In this document: piece by piece, positions 55,187 to 62,655 of the stretch
Layout: the number at the start of each line of letters is the position of its first letter
How positions within the stretch are numbered: the stretch's first letter is position 1
Source of the DNA: Acidimicrobiales bacterium mtb01
GTDB taxonomy: Bacteria > Actinomycetota > Acidimicrobiia > Acidimicrobiales > Ilumatobacteraceae
Assembly: GCA_004379135.1 (NCBI GenBank)
Contig: NBNI01000002.1
Location: 62,001 to 126,000 of the forward strand
Direction: 5' to 3'
DNA length: 64,000 nucleotides
Made by a program: the position numbers and the translations under genes
The notes under the pieces: generated by a model
Seen by the model: only the letters and a program-made list of their open reading frames with translations
Told to the model about the DNA's origin: nothing
The model's database searches: none

Positions 55187-56020
55187 GTGTCGATCGCCCG
55201 CCTCTTCTCGCTCGAGCATCACGGGCCCGACACCTTCGTCGGATCGGGTTACAAGTATCCGTGGGGCGGTCTCTTCGGCGGCCACATCGTCGCGCAGGCT
55301 CTGGTTGCGGCGGCCAACACAGTCGAGGGCGGTATGGAGGTCCATTCGCTGCGCGCCTACTTCATCCGCCGCGGCGACACCTCTGAGCCGGTGCGATACG
55401 AAGTCGATCGCATCCGCAACGGCAAGAGTTTCTGCACTCGCCGCGTCGTCGCTCGACAGTCGAACGGCGCGATCCTGAACATGGAGGCCAGTTTCCAGAT
55501 CCGCGAGGAGCAGCGCGACGTCCAGCCGATCGAGTTTCCCGATGGGCTGCCGTCGCCCGACTCGATCGCCAATTCGTCGTGGTCCGAAGGTTTCGACCGC
55601 CGGTGGATCGAACCCGGTTCCACCCCGCGATCGGGCCGCGAAGGATCCGGCCGTGTCATGTCGTGGTTCCGCGCGACCGAAGATCTGGGTGATGGCGCGA
55701 CGATCGAATCACGACTTCTGCACTTGTGTGCTTTGTCGTATCTCAGCGACGATCTGCCCACCGATGCGGTGGTGCGGGCGCATCCCGACATCGCACGGCG
55801 ACCCGACGGAGAGCGCAACTTCCAGGGGGCCAGTCTCGATCACTCGATCTGGTTCCACCGTCCGGTGCGCAGCGACCACTGGCATCTGCACGACTTCACC
55901 TGTCATTCCATCGGCAACAGCCGCGGTCTCTCGCTCGGTCACATCTTCAGCCAGGACGGCGTCCTGGTGGCCACCGTGGCTCAGGAAGTGCTGATTCGCG
56001 ATCTCACGCCGTTCACGTAG
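55187..56020 (+). CDS. tesB: Acyl-CoA thioesterase II
   Basis: 277 residues with the double hot-dog layout of TesB. GGLFGGHIVAQALVAAANTV and VHSLRAYFIRRGD mark the N-terminal hot-dog, and LDHSIWFHRPVRSDHWHLHDFTCHSIGNSRGLSLGHIF the C-terminal one, with Asp/Thr/Gln active-site region. It hydrolyses acyl-CoA to free acid and CoA. GTG 55187 is chosen because a TAACCT box precedes it by 7 nt. Its last 40 bases overlap the end of the convergent acyltransferase gene. Confidence 0.93.
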   Translation: MSIARLFSLEHHGPDTFVGSGYKYPWGGLFGGHIVAQALVAAANTVEGGMEVHSLRAYFIRRGDTSEPVRYEVDRIRNGKSFCTRRVVARQSNGAILNMEASFQIREEQRDVQPIEFPDGLPSPDSIANSSWSEGFDRRWIEPGSTPRSGREGSGRVMSWFRATEDLGDGATIESRLLHLCALSYLSDDLPTDAVVRAHPDIARRPDGERNFQGASLDHSIWFHRPVRSDHWHLHDFTCHSIGNSRGLSLGHIFSQDGVLVATVAQEVLIRDLTPFT

Positions 56021-58110
56021 GGCTCGATCGCGGCCGCGAACACCGGCTTCAACCACTCGGCGTACGCGGTGGTCACATGGTTCGAATCGCGGTACACCAG
56101 CAGATTGCCGACGATCACCGGGCAGGCCTTGTCTGTGCACAGCCAGTTGATGACGTCGAGATACTGCACGCCGTTGCGCACCGCCGAGTCGATCACCGTC
56201 TGCTGACGCGACGCGCGCACCGCCTTCTCGCGAGTCGCGACGCATGATGACACATCGCGCACCGACTTCGAGAGGCAGACCGGAACGTCCTGACCGGGAT
56301 ACGGCGTGTCGGTCACGAGCACGGGCACCACGCCGATGGACACGAGTCGTGCGATGAGCGCGTCGTAGCCCTTCGACCACACCGAGTCGGCGAACGGTTG
56401 CTGGGTGTCGGGATCGAGCAGTCGGTTGGAAGCGGCGACGAACACCACGTCGACGTCCTGCTCGGCCATGAGGGCGAACACGTTCTCGCGCCACGGACGG
56501 CAGGCCGGGTAGGTGGGGCCGACCAGGCTGTTGTACGTGATCTCGTCGATGGGCGGACAGCCCGACTTGCTGAGCGGCAGCAGGCGCCAGCCGTTGTCGA
56601 CCGCGATCGATTCGAGAACCGGGAACCATTGCGCCGCGTGACTGTCGCCGAACAGGGCGACCGTGAAGTCGGACGTCGCGTCGCCGTACTCGCACAGATT
56701 GGGTCGCGTCGCACCGAAGTCGACGTGGCAATCGTTGTCGTAGATGACGGGCTTGTCGCCGGCGGCACCGCCGATGGATGGTTCGAGATTGGCCGGAACC
56801 TCGTCGGTGTCGACCGCGGCGTAGAGCGCGTCGAGTGGAGCCGTGGCGTTGGCCACGGGCGATGGCGGTCCGTCCGGGATGGGTGCTGCGGTCGTGGTGG
56901 TCGAGGCGGATGCGCCGGGCGTGACGGGCATCGTCGTGGTCGTGACGAGAGAGGGTGTCTCGGCAACGACATCCGTGGAGAGTTCGACGTCGGCCGATCG
57001 CACCACGAGCCCGGTGCCGACGCCCGAAGCGATGATGACGGCACCCAGCGACAATGCCAGTGCCGGTCGTGCTTGAAGTCGTTCGGAATGGCGAATCGGA
57101 TTCTCGACGTAGCGATAGGAGAGTGACGCGCCCACGAGTGACACGGCGATGAGACCGACCCGTTCGAGAACATTGAGAGGTCGCTCGGCCCAGGCCTCGC
57201 CGATGATGAGCGCGGGCCAATGCCACAAGTAGATGGAGTACGAGCGGGCACCGATCCACTGCGCGGCCGGATGACGCAACACGATCGACGGGCCCCAACG
57301 CGAGTCGTCACCACCGGCGAGTGCCGCCGCGGTACCGAGTACGGGGATCGCGGCCAGCCAACCGGGGAACGCCATCGTCTCGTCGAGCCAGAAAGCAGCG
57401 AACACGACGGCGGCGACGCCGATCCAGGCCAGTGCGTTGCGCACGTCGCCCGCGACCACGCGCACCCACGGCCATGCGATGGCGAGGAGTGCGCCGACAC
57501 CGAGTTCCCATGCTCGCGTGTGCAGTCCGAAGAAGGCCCATGGTTGCGACGCCTCGGTCTGCCAGATGCACAGCGCGAACGACGCGATGCTGATGGCCGC
57601 GATTCCGAACGTGGCGCGGGTTCGCGAGCGACCGGTCCGCCACAAGAGAACGAGCAGGAGAGTGGGCCAGATCACGTAGAACTGCTCTTCGACCGACAGC
57701 GACCAGAAGTGCTGCAGTGGCGACGGCGGAATGCCGGCCTGCAAGTAGTCGGTGTTGCGCCCGGCGAACACCATGTTCGACACGAATCCGGCGGCGGCGA
57801 TCGAATCGGAACCGAGGTTCCTCAGGCGCAGCGGCTCGAGCCACACCCACGATGCGATGGCGGTGAGGACGATCACGAGTGCCGAGGCCGGAAGCAGTCG
57901 TCGTGCGCGACGCGCGTAGAAGTTGCCGATGGAGATCGCGCCGGAGTTGTCGTGCTCGCGTAGCAAGAGACTGGTGATCAGGAATCCGGAGATGACGAAG
58001 AAGACGTCGACGCCAATGAATCCGCCGTCGAGGCCGAGGAAATGGGCGTGGTAAAGAACCACGAGCCCGACGGCAAGCGCACGCAACCCCTCGATGTCGC
58101 GTCTCAACAT
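55981..58110 (-). CDS. Acyltransferase-3 / SGNH hydrolase fusion membrane protein
   Basis: 709 residues. The N-terminal half is an acyltransferase-3 domain with about ten helices: DIEGLRALAVGLVVLYHAHF (His), GFIGVDVFFVISGFLIT, FWSLSVEEQFY. A Thr/Pro-rich external linker (~390-430) joins an SGNH-type domain (VALFGDSHAAQW; C-terminal VYRDSNHVTTAY). Such fusions (OatA-like) O-acetylate extracellular polysaccharide or peptidoglycan. The start codon is 4 nt after the tRNA-Phe 3' end with no ribosome site. Its end overlaps tesB by 40 bases. Confidence 0.92.
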   Translation of the reverse strand: MLRRDIEGLRALAVGLVVLYHAHFLGLDGGFIGVDVFFVISGFLITSLLLREHDNSGAISIGNFYARRARRLLPASALVIVLTAIASWVWLEPLRLRNLGSDSIAAAGFVSNMVFAGRNTDYLQAGIPPSPLQHFWSLSVEEQFYVIWPTLLLVLLWRTGRSRTRATFGIAAISIASFALCIWQTEASQPWAFFGLHTRAWELGVGALLAIAWPWVRVVAGDVRNALAWIGVAAVVFAAFWLDETMAFPGWLAAIPVLGTAAALAGGDDSRWGPSIVLRHPAAQWIGARSYSIYLWHWPALIIGEAWAERPLNVLERVGLIAVSLVGASLSYRYVENPIRHSERLQARPALALSLGAVIIASGVGTGLVVRSADVELSTDVVAETPSLVTTTTMPVTPGASASTTTTAAPIPDGPPSPVANATAPLDALYAAVDTDEVPANLEPSIGGAAGDKPVIYDNDCHVDFGATRPNLCEYGDATSDFTVALFGDSHAAQWFPVLESIAVDNGWRLLPLSKSGCPPIDEITYNSLVGPTYPACRPWRENVFALMAEQDVDVVFVAASNRLLDPDTQQPFADSVWSKGYDALIARLVSIGVVPVLVTDTPYPGQDVPVCLSKSVRDVSSCVATREKAVRASRQQTVIDSAVRNGVQYLDVINWLCTDKACPVIVGNLLVYRDSNHVTTAYAEWLKPVFAAAIEPYVNGVRSRISTS

Positions 58111-58114
58111 GCGG

Positions 58115-58187
58115 TGGTCGAGACCGGCGTCGATCCGGTGACCCCACGCTTTTCAGGCGTGTGCTCTGCCAACTGAGCTACTCGACC
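58115..58187 (-). tRNA. tRNA-Phe (anticodon GAA)
   Basis: Acceptor arms GGTCGAG and CTCGACC pair; the anticodon stem CACGC/GCGTG encloses CTGAAAA with anticodon GAA. CCA is not encoded (CCG follows the discriminator A). The acyltransferase ATG lies 4 bases downstream. Confidence 0.95.
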
Positions 58188-58213
58188 GCGTGCGTTCGGC
58201 GAACCGAACGCAC

Positions 58214-58290
58214 TGGCGGTCCCGACGGGACTCGAACCCGCGACCTCCGGCTTGACAGGCCGGCGTGAACTCCAACTTCACCACGAGACC
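58214..58290 (-). tRNA. tRNA-Asp (anticodon GTC)
   Basis: Acceptor arms GGTCTCG and CGGGACC pair with one wobble; anticodon stem CCGGC/GCCGG encloses CTGTCAA with anticodon GTC. CCA is encoded. Confidence 0.96.
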
Positions 58291-58296
58291 AGGAAT

Positions 58297-58372
58297 TGGC
58301 ACCCCCAACGGGATTCGAACCCGTGCCGCCACCTTGAAAGGGTGGTGTCCTAGGCCACTAGACGATGGGGGC
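58297..58372 (-). tRNA. tRNA-Glu (anticodon TTC)
   Basis: Acceptor arms GCCCCCA and TGGGGGT pair (one wobble); anticodon stem CCACC/GGTGG encloses CTTTCAA with anticodon TTC. CCA is encoded. First gene of the Glu-Asp-Phe cluster; the -10 box TAGGCT lies at 58402-58407 on the minus strand. Confidence 0.96.
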
Positions 58373-58401
58373 TAGGTACTTGTCCTGCTGAGAGCCTCGC
58401 C

Positions 58402-58407
58402 AGCCTA
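58402..58407 (-). promoter_or_regulatory. -10 box of the tRNA-Glu-Asp-Phe cluster
   Basis: TAGGCT on the minus strand, about 30 bases before the tRNA-Glu 5' end. Confidence 0.4.
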
Positions 58408-58450
58408 GCGGAGGGTCACCGGTGCCACACCGGGGCGATTGTTCCGCTGG

Positions 58451-58918
58451 TCAGCGGGTCATGAGTGCGTTGATGGCGCTGTCGACCAGCCACGAGAGGT
58501 ACTGATACAGCGCGAAGTCGGGTCCCTCGGGTTCGTCGGCGTCGTCGGCGACACCGAGCAGAGTGCCGAGGATCAGTCGCACGGCGTTGAGGCTCGACGC
58601 GAAGGCTTCCACCTCGACGGCGGACATGGCGCGGCCGTCGGTGGCGGCCAAGAACTCGTCGACCATCGAGATGGAACTCAATCGGCTGGCCACGAGCTCG
58701 TCGCGCATCAATCGCTGGTACTCGGTGTCGAGTTCTTCGTCGTCGGTATAGGCGGGCGGGAACAGTCGACGCATCTTGACGTCGTCGCTCGCACCAGAGG
58801 TGATCAGCTCGCGCACCTCTCCGATGAGTCGACGTAGCAGATGTCGTTGTTCGTCATCGAGGTCGAGCATGAACCCCGACGATGTGCGGTACACGGGTTC
58901 ACGACGTCGCCGGATCAT
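58451..58918 (-). CDS. DUF2017 family protein
   Basis: 155 residues, mostly helical. Basic N-terminus [38 protein letters not shown], then [31 protein letters not shown] and a C-terminal [14 protein letters not shown]...[16 protein letters not shown]. This pattern matches DUF2017, an actinobacterial family usually encoded next to clpS. The function is unknown. The ATG overlaps the clpS stop, and constant pairing suggests a role in N-degron proteolysis (inference). Confidence 0.88.
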   Translation of the reverse strand: MIRRRREPVYRTSSGFMLDLDDEQRHLLRRLIGEVRELITSGASDDVKMRRLFPPAYTDDEELDTEYQRLMRDELVASRLSSISMVDEFLAATDGRAMSAVEVEAFASSLNAVRLILGTLLGVADDADEPEGPDFALYQYLSWLVDSAINALMTR

Positions 58919-59274
58919 CGCGTCGAACCGCTTCCGGTTGATCCGTCGCCGGTCGCGCCGTCCTTCTGCATGGTGGCCCACAGCCCGTGTTCGTGGAGAC
59001 GGAACACGTCCATCTCGGCTTTCTCGCGCGTTCCGCTGCTCACCACGGCCTTGCCCTTGTGATGGACGTCGAGCATGAGCTCGGTGGCCTTCTGCAGGCT
59101 GTAACCGAACAACTTCTGGAGCACGTAGGTCACGTAGCTCATCAGATTGATCGGGTCGTTCCAGACCAGAACCACCCACGGATTGTCGGGCGCGACGGTT
59201 TGGTCGTCGCGCACATCGGGTTTTTCGATCGTGGAGGGTGCTGCGGCGACCAGAGTCACGCACTCGATGCCCAC
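58915..59274 (-). CDS. clpS: ATP-dependent Clp protease adaptor ClpS
   Basis: 119 residues. [27 protein letters not shown] holds the N-degron pocket (Asn39-Asp40, Met45), and [19 protein letters not shown] supplies the conserved His and the ClpA/C contact; the tail is Gly/Ser-rich. It delivers proteins with bulky N-terminal residues to Clp protease. GTG 59274 has GACAAT 6 nt upstream. Divergent from ctaB. Confidence 0.94.
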   Translation of the reverse strand: MGIECVTLVAAAPSTIEKPDVRDDQTVAPDNPWVVLVWNDPINLMSYVTYVLQKLFGYSLQKATELMLDVHHKGKAVVSSGTREKAEMDVFRLHEHGLWATMQKDGATGDGSTGSGSTR

Positions 59275-59280
59275 ACATCC

Positions 59281-59286
59281 ATTGTC
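59281..59286 (-). promoter_or_regulatory. -10 box of clpS-DUF2017
   Basis: GACAAT on the minus strand, 6 nt before GTG 59274. Confidence 0.45.
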
Positions 59287-59314
59287 GCGGTTGGCCAGGG
59301 GTTTCGCACCCCCG

Positions 59315-59320
59315 TACCAT
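59315..59320 (+). promoter_or_regulatory. -10 box of ctaB
   Basis: TACCAT, 7 nt before ATG 59328. Confidence 0.45.
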
Positions 59321-59327
59321 CACAGTG

Positions 59328-60272
59328 ATGGCAACGCGCCCCCTCGTCCCGTCCCGGTTGGCCCCGGGTGGCGTGTCGGCCCACGGTCCTCGTCGCGCTC
59401 CGCGTTCGGTTGTCGGCGGCTATGTCGCCCTCACCAAGCCGCGCATCATCGAACTGCTCCTCATCACGACCGTGCCCACGATGGTTCTGGCCGAGCAGGG
59501 TTGGCCCGGTTGGGGCCTGCTCTTCATCACGCTGCTGGGCGGGAGCCTGGCCGCCGGGGGTGCCAACGCCATCAATATGGTCGTCGACCGCGACATCGAC
59601 CGGCTGATGGAGCGGACCCGGAATCGCCCCCTGGTCACGGGCCTCATCGCCCCGCGTTCGGCCCTGATCTTCGCCTTGGCCCTGGAGGCCCTGGCCTTCG
59701 CCGTGCTCTGGGCTGGGGCCAACCTGCTGTCGGCCTTTCTTGCGTTGTCGGCGACCCTCTTCTACGTCTTCATCTACACCTTGTGGCTGAAGCGCACGAG
59801 CCGTCAGAACATCGTGATCGGCGGGGCGGCCGGGGCCGTCCCGGTCCTGGTGGGCTGGGCGGCGGTCCGAAATTCTCTCGATTGGGAGCCATTCGTCCTG
59901 TTCACGGCCATTTTCCTGTGGACTCCGCCCCACTTCTGGGCCTTGGCCATCCGCCACGCCGACGACTACCGGGCCGCCAACGTTCCCATGCTCCCGACCG
60001 TGAGCACCATGGCCACCACGGTGCGTCACATGTTCACATACACGGTCGTGCTCACCGCCAGCACCCTCGTTCTGGCCCCGGTGGCCGATCTCGGACCGTT
60101 GTACTGGGTCTCGGCCCTGGTTCTCGGCCTCGGCTTCATGCTCGGCACGATCGATCTCGGCCGTCATCCGACGCCCGCCCGGTCGATGCGGCTGTTCGCC
60201 TTCTCGATCTCGTATGTCACGGTTCTCTTCGTCGCGATGGCCGCCGATGTGCTCATCCGCCACGGGGTGTGA
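59328..60272 (+). CDS. ctaB: Protoheme IX farnesyltransferase (heme O synthase)
   Basis: 314 residues of the UbiA family with about nine helices. NAINMVVDRDIDRLMERTRNRPLVTG is the first prenyl-diphosphate motif (NxxxDxxxD) and RHADDYRAANVPMLP the second. It attaches farnesyl to heme b, the step to heme O and A, so the organism makes heme for an aa3-type oxidase. ATG 59328 is supported by the TACCAT box. A 158-bp gap with a hairpin and a -10 separates it from the oxidase-like genes. Confidence 0.95.
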   Translation: MATRPLVPSRLAPGGVSAHGPRRAPRSVVGGYVALTKPRIIELLLITTVPTMVLAEQGWPGWGLLFITLLGGSLAAGGANAINMVVDRDIDRLMERTRNRPLVTGLIAPRSALIFALALEALAFAVLWAGANLLSAFLALSATLFYVFIYTLWLKRTSRQNIVIGGAAGAVPVLVGWAAVRNSLDWEPFVLFTAIFLWTPPHFWALAIRHADDYRAANVPMLPTVSTMATTVRHMFTYTVVLTASTLVLAPVADLGPLYWVSALVLGLGFMLGTIDLGRHPTPARSMRLFAFSISYVTVLFVAMAADVLIRHGV

Positions 60273-60295
60273 CGTCTCGGGTGTGACGCTCTTTG

Positions 60296-60333
60296 CCCTG
60301 GCAGACGGGCTGATGATTTCGGTCTGACCAGGG
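60296..60333 (+). terminator. Bulged hairpin after ctaB
   Basis: CCCTGGCAGAC and GTCTGACCAGGG form 11 pairs with a single bulged A around a 15-base loop. It begins 24 bases after the ctaB stop and ends 10 bases before the next -10. No T run follows, so termination would need a factor. Confidence 0.4.
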
Positions 60334-60342
60334 GCGAATGGG

Positions 60343-60348
60343 TAATCT
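60343..60348 (+). promoter_or_regulatory. -10 box of the oxidase-like operon
   Basis: TAATCT, predicting a start near 60355 and a leader of about 75 nt before ATG 60431. Confidence 0.4.
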
Positions 60349-60430
60349 CGGTTCTCGGACTTCCTAGTCCACCCCTGTCACCCCGGGAAGCTCCGGCCTC
60401 CCTCTGTGCGCGAGAAGCGAGCCATCTCGA

Positions 60431-62047
60431 ATGACATCGACCGAGACCCACCACGCGGCTGGAGCAGCGTCGTCGACTGACGCGCCTGCCATCGCCACGT
60501 GGCTCACCACCGCCGACCACAAGCAGGTCGGTCGCCTCTTCATCGGCACCGGACTCGTGGGCCTGCTCGGCGGACTCGTCCTTGCCGTGCTCGTCGCGTT
60601 CGAACGCATCGATGCCGAGGGCTTCCAACTCCTCGACTCGGGTTCGGCAACGCAGGTGTTGTCGGCCGCGCGTCTTCTCCTCACGTTCGGTGCCGTTGCA
60701 CCCCTCGTGATGGGTCTGGCCGTGGCCATCGTTCCGCTGCAACTGGGTTCGCGTTCCATCGCCTTCCCGCGGGTCGCGGCCAGCGGTTTCTGGATGTGGC
60801 TCACCGGCCTTGTTCTGTCGGTGGCCGCCATCATCGGAAACGGCGGTCCGTCGGGCGGCGAATCCGAGATGGTCGATCTGTATCTCGCCGCCTCGGTGGT
60901 CATGGTTCTCGGTCTGGCCCTGGCCGCACTGTCGATTGCGGTCACCGGCCTCACGTCGCGCGCCCCCGGCATGGGTCTGCTGCGCGCGCCCTTCTTCTCG
61001 TGGTCGTCGTTCGTCGGATCGATCGCCCTGCTCATGAGCCTGCCGGTGTTCATCGGAACCTCGGTGTACCTCTACGTCGACCACCGCTACGCGCGCGCGG
61101 CGTTCGGCGGCAACTTCGGCGTGAACAACTGGGTCGGCTGGGCCATCTCGCAGCCGTTCACCTACGTGCTCGCCATCCCGGTTCTGGGTTTCGTGCTCGA
61201 CGCCATTCCGGTACTCGGTCGCACTCGCTTGGCTCAGCGCCCGGCGGCCAACGTCGCGGTCGGTCTCGTGTCGGTCGCGATCCTCGCGTCGCTCACGCAC
61301 CGCGCGGTCACGCTTCCGTGGGAAGGCGACGGCTTCTTCTCGGGCCTCGGCACCAAGATCGCCGACCTTCTCCCGTTCGGACTCGTCAACGTGATTCCGC
61401 TGTTGGGCCTGCTCGGTGTGCTCGGCCTCACGATGCTCACTCTCAAGAGTGCCAAGCCCATGCTCGCGGCGCCACTGCCCTTCGCGGTGCTCGGCTTGCT
61501 GATGATCCTCCTCGGAGCCGCGTCGCATCTTCTGTACACGGTCGAAGACGCCGCTCTCGGCGGCACCATCTTCGAAGCGGGTTCGTACGTCGCGGTCACG
61601 TTCGGAACCGTTCTTCTCGCGTTCGGCGGTCTCACTTATTGGGGCCCGAAGTTGTGGGGACGGCGCATCCCCGACAAGGCGGCGCTTCCGCTCGCTCTGC
61701 TCGGATTCGTGGCCGCCGCACTCGGCTCGCTCCCGTACATGATCGCCGGTTTCGCCGATCAGCCCGCCGGAGTCGTCGACGGATTCGCCTACAGCGGTCC
61801 GCAAGAACTCTGGAACGTCGTCACCACCGGCGCGTTCGCGCTCATGCTGCTCGTGAGTCTCGCGTTCATCGGCTTGGCCGTGCGCAGTTTCACCGCGGGT
61901 GAAGCCGCCGGTGACGACCCGTGGGATGGCACCACTCTCGAGTGGGCGACGTCGTCGCCGCCGCCCGCCGACAATTTCTCCGACCTGATCGTGGTCGGTT
62001 CGGAGTATCCGCTCGCAGACATCAAGAACTCAGGGAAGGTTGGCTGA
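60431..62047 (+). CDS. Cytochrome oxidase subunit I-like protein lacking heme and CuB ligands
   Basis: 538 residues with about twelve helices. COX1 landmarks are clear: WLTTADHKQVGRLF (~24-37), IVPLQLG and IAFPR (~100-114), GPKLWGRRIPDKAA (~405-418), and the C-terminal signature DPWDGTTLEWATSSPPPADNF (~496-516). The metal ligands are gone. Where COX1 has the low-spin heme His (HG motif), residue 80 is Ala; HPEVY is QPFTY (Gln241); the CuB His pair is His290-Arg291; and HFH near the end is FGT (391-393). Only one of six ligand histidines remains. It cannot be a normal oxidase subunit; a structural or regulatory paralogue is inferred. Confidence 0.85.
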   Translation: MTSTETHHAAGAASSTDAPAIATWLTTADHKQVGRLFIGTGLVGLLGGLVLAVLVAFERIDAEGFQLLDSGSATQVLSAARLLLTFGAVAPLVMGLAVAIVPLQLGSRSIAFPRVAASGFWMWLTGLVLSVAAIIGNGGPSGGESEMVDLYLAASVVMVLGLALAALSIAVTGLTSRAPGMGLLRAPFFSWSSFVGSIALLMSLPVFIGTSVYLYVDHRYARAAFGGNFGVNNWVGWAISQPFTYVLAIPVLGFVLDAIPVLGRTRLAQRPAANVAVGLVSVAILASLTHRAVTLPWEGDGFFSGLGTKIADLLPFGLVNVIPLLGLLGVLGLTMLTLKSAKPMLAAPLPFAVLGLLMILLGAASHLLYTVEDAALGGTIFEAGSYVAVTFGTVLLAFGGLTYWGPKLWGRRIPDKAALPLALLGFVAAALGSLPYMIAGFADQPAGVVDGFAYSGPQELWNVVTTGAFALMLLVSLAFIGLAVRSFTAGEAAGDDPWDGTTLEWATSSPPPADNFSDLIVVGSEYPLADIKNSGKVG

Positions 62048-62646
62048 TGCTCACGCTGCCCCCCGCACCTCAGCCGGCTCCGAAGCGTCAGGTCTTCGTC
62101 GGCACGGCCCTGGTCTCGGCCGCCGCGACCATGCTCGTCGGCGGAATGCTCGCCATCTGGTCGCAGTTCCGCGCCGATGCGCCGTTCCGCGAATCGCCGC
62201 GCCGCGGCCCCATCAAGGACTGGATGCCCAAGGACATCGTGGTTCCCGAAGTGGCCGCCAACATGATGCTCATCGCGTTCTTCGTGGTGTGCGTCATGGC
62301 CCAGTGGGCGGTGTGGTCGGCCAAGCGCAACGACCGCCAGCACGCCGGAATGGCGCTCGGCATGACGTTGCTCATGGGCCTCGCCACGCTCAACGCCCAA
62401 CTCTTCATCTGGTCGCAGATGGGAGTCGACGTTCGCGGCGGTGCGTTCAATTCGATGTTCTACGCGATCACCGGTGTCATGACGTTCCTCGTGATCGCCG
62501 GACTCGTGTACACGGCGGTTGCCACGTTCCGCTACCTCGGTCGCGGCAACTCCGATGTGCCGACACTGTCGGCGCATGCCCTCTATTGGTACTTCCTCAC
62601 GGCGGCGTTCAGTGCCGTGTGGTTCGTGGTGTACGTGCAGAAGTGA
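62047..62646 (+). CDS. Cytochrome oxidase subunit III-like membrane protein
   Basis: 199 residues with five predicted helices (~20-40, 70-90, 103-125, 138-160, 178-196). Helical spacing, NAQLFIWSQMGVDVRGGAFNSMFYAITGVMTFLVIAGLVY and the terminal YWYFLTAAFSAVWFVVYV resemble COX3, but the conserved His of the COX3 GxHxxHV segment is absent (AITGVMTF). Its ATG shares one base with the preceding stop (TGATG), so production is coupled to the subunit-I-like protein. Family assignment is moderate. Confidence 0.7.
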   Translation: MLTLPPAPQPAPKRQVFVGTALVSAAATMLVGGMLAIWSQFRADAPFRESPRRGPIKDWMPKDIVVPEVAANMMLIAFFVVCVMAQWAVWSAKRNDRQHAGMALGMTLLMGLATLNAQLFIWSQMGVDVRGGAFNSMFYAITGVMTFLVIAGLVYTAVATFRYLGRGNSDVPTLSAHALYWYFLTAAFSAVWFVVYVQK

Positions 62647-62655
62647 CGAGGCGAC

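Noticed and set aside
55127-55187. Upstream GTG start for tesB overlapping the USP stop
   Set aside because: The 20 extra residues are not typical of TesB, and the TAACCT box would lie inside the gene; the start at 55187 fits the leaderless spacing.
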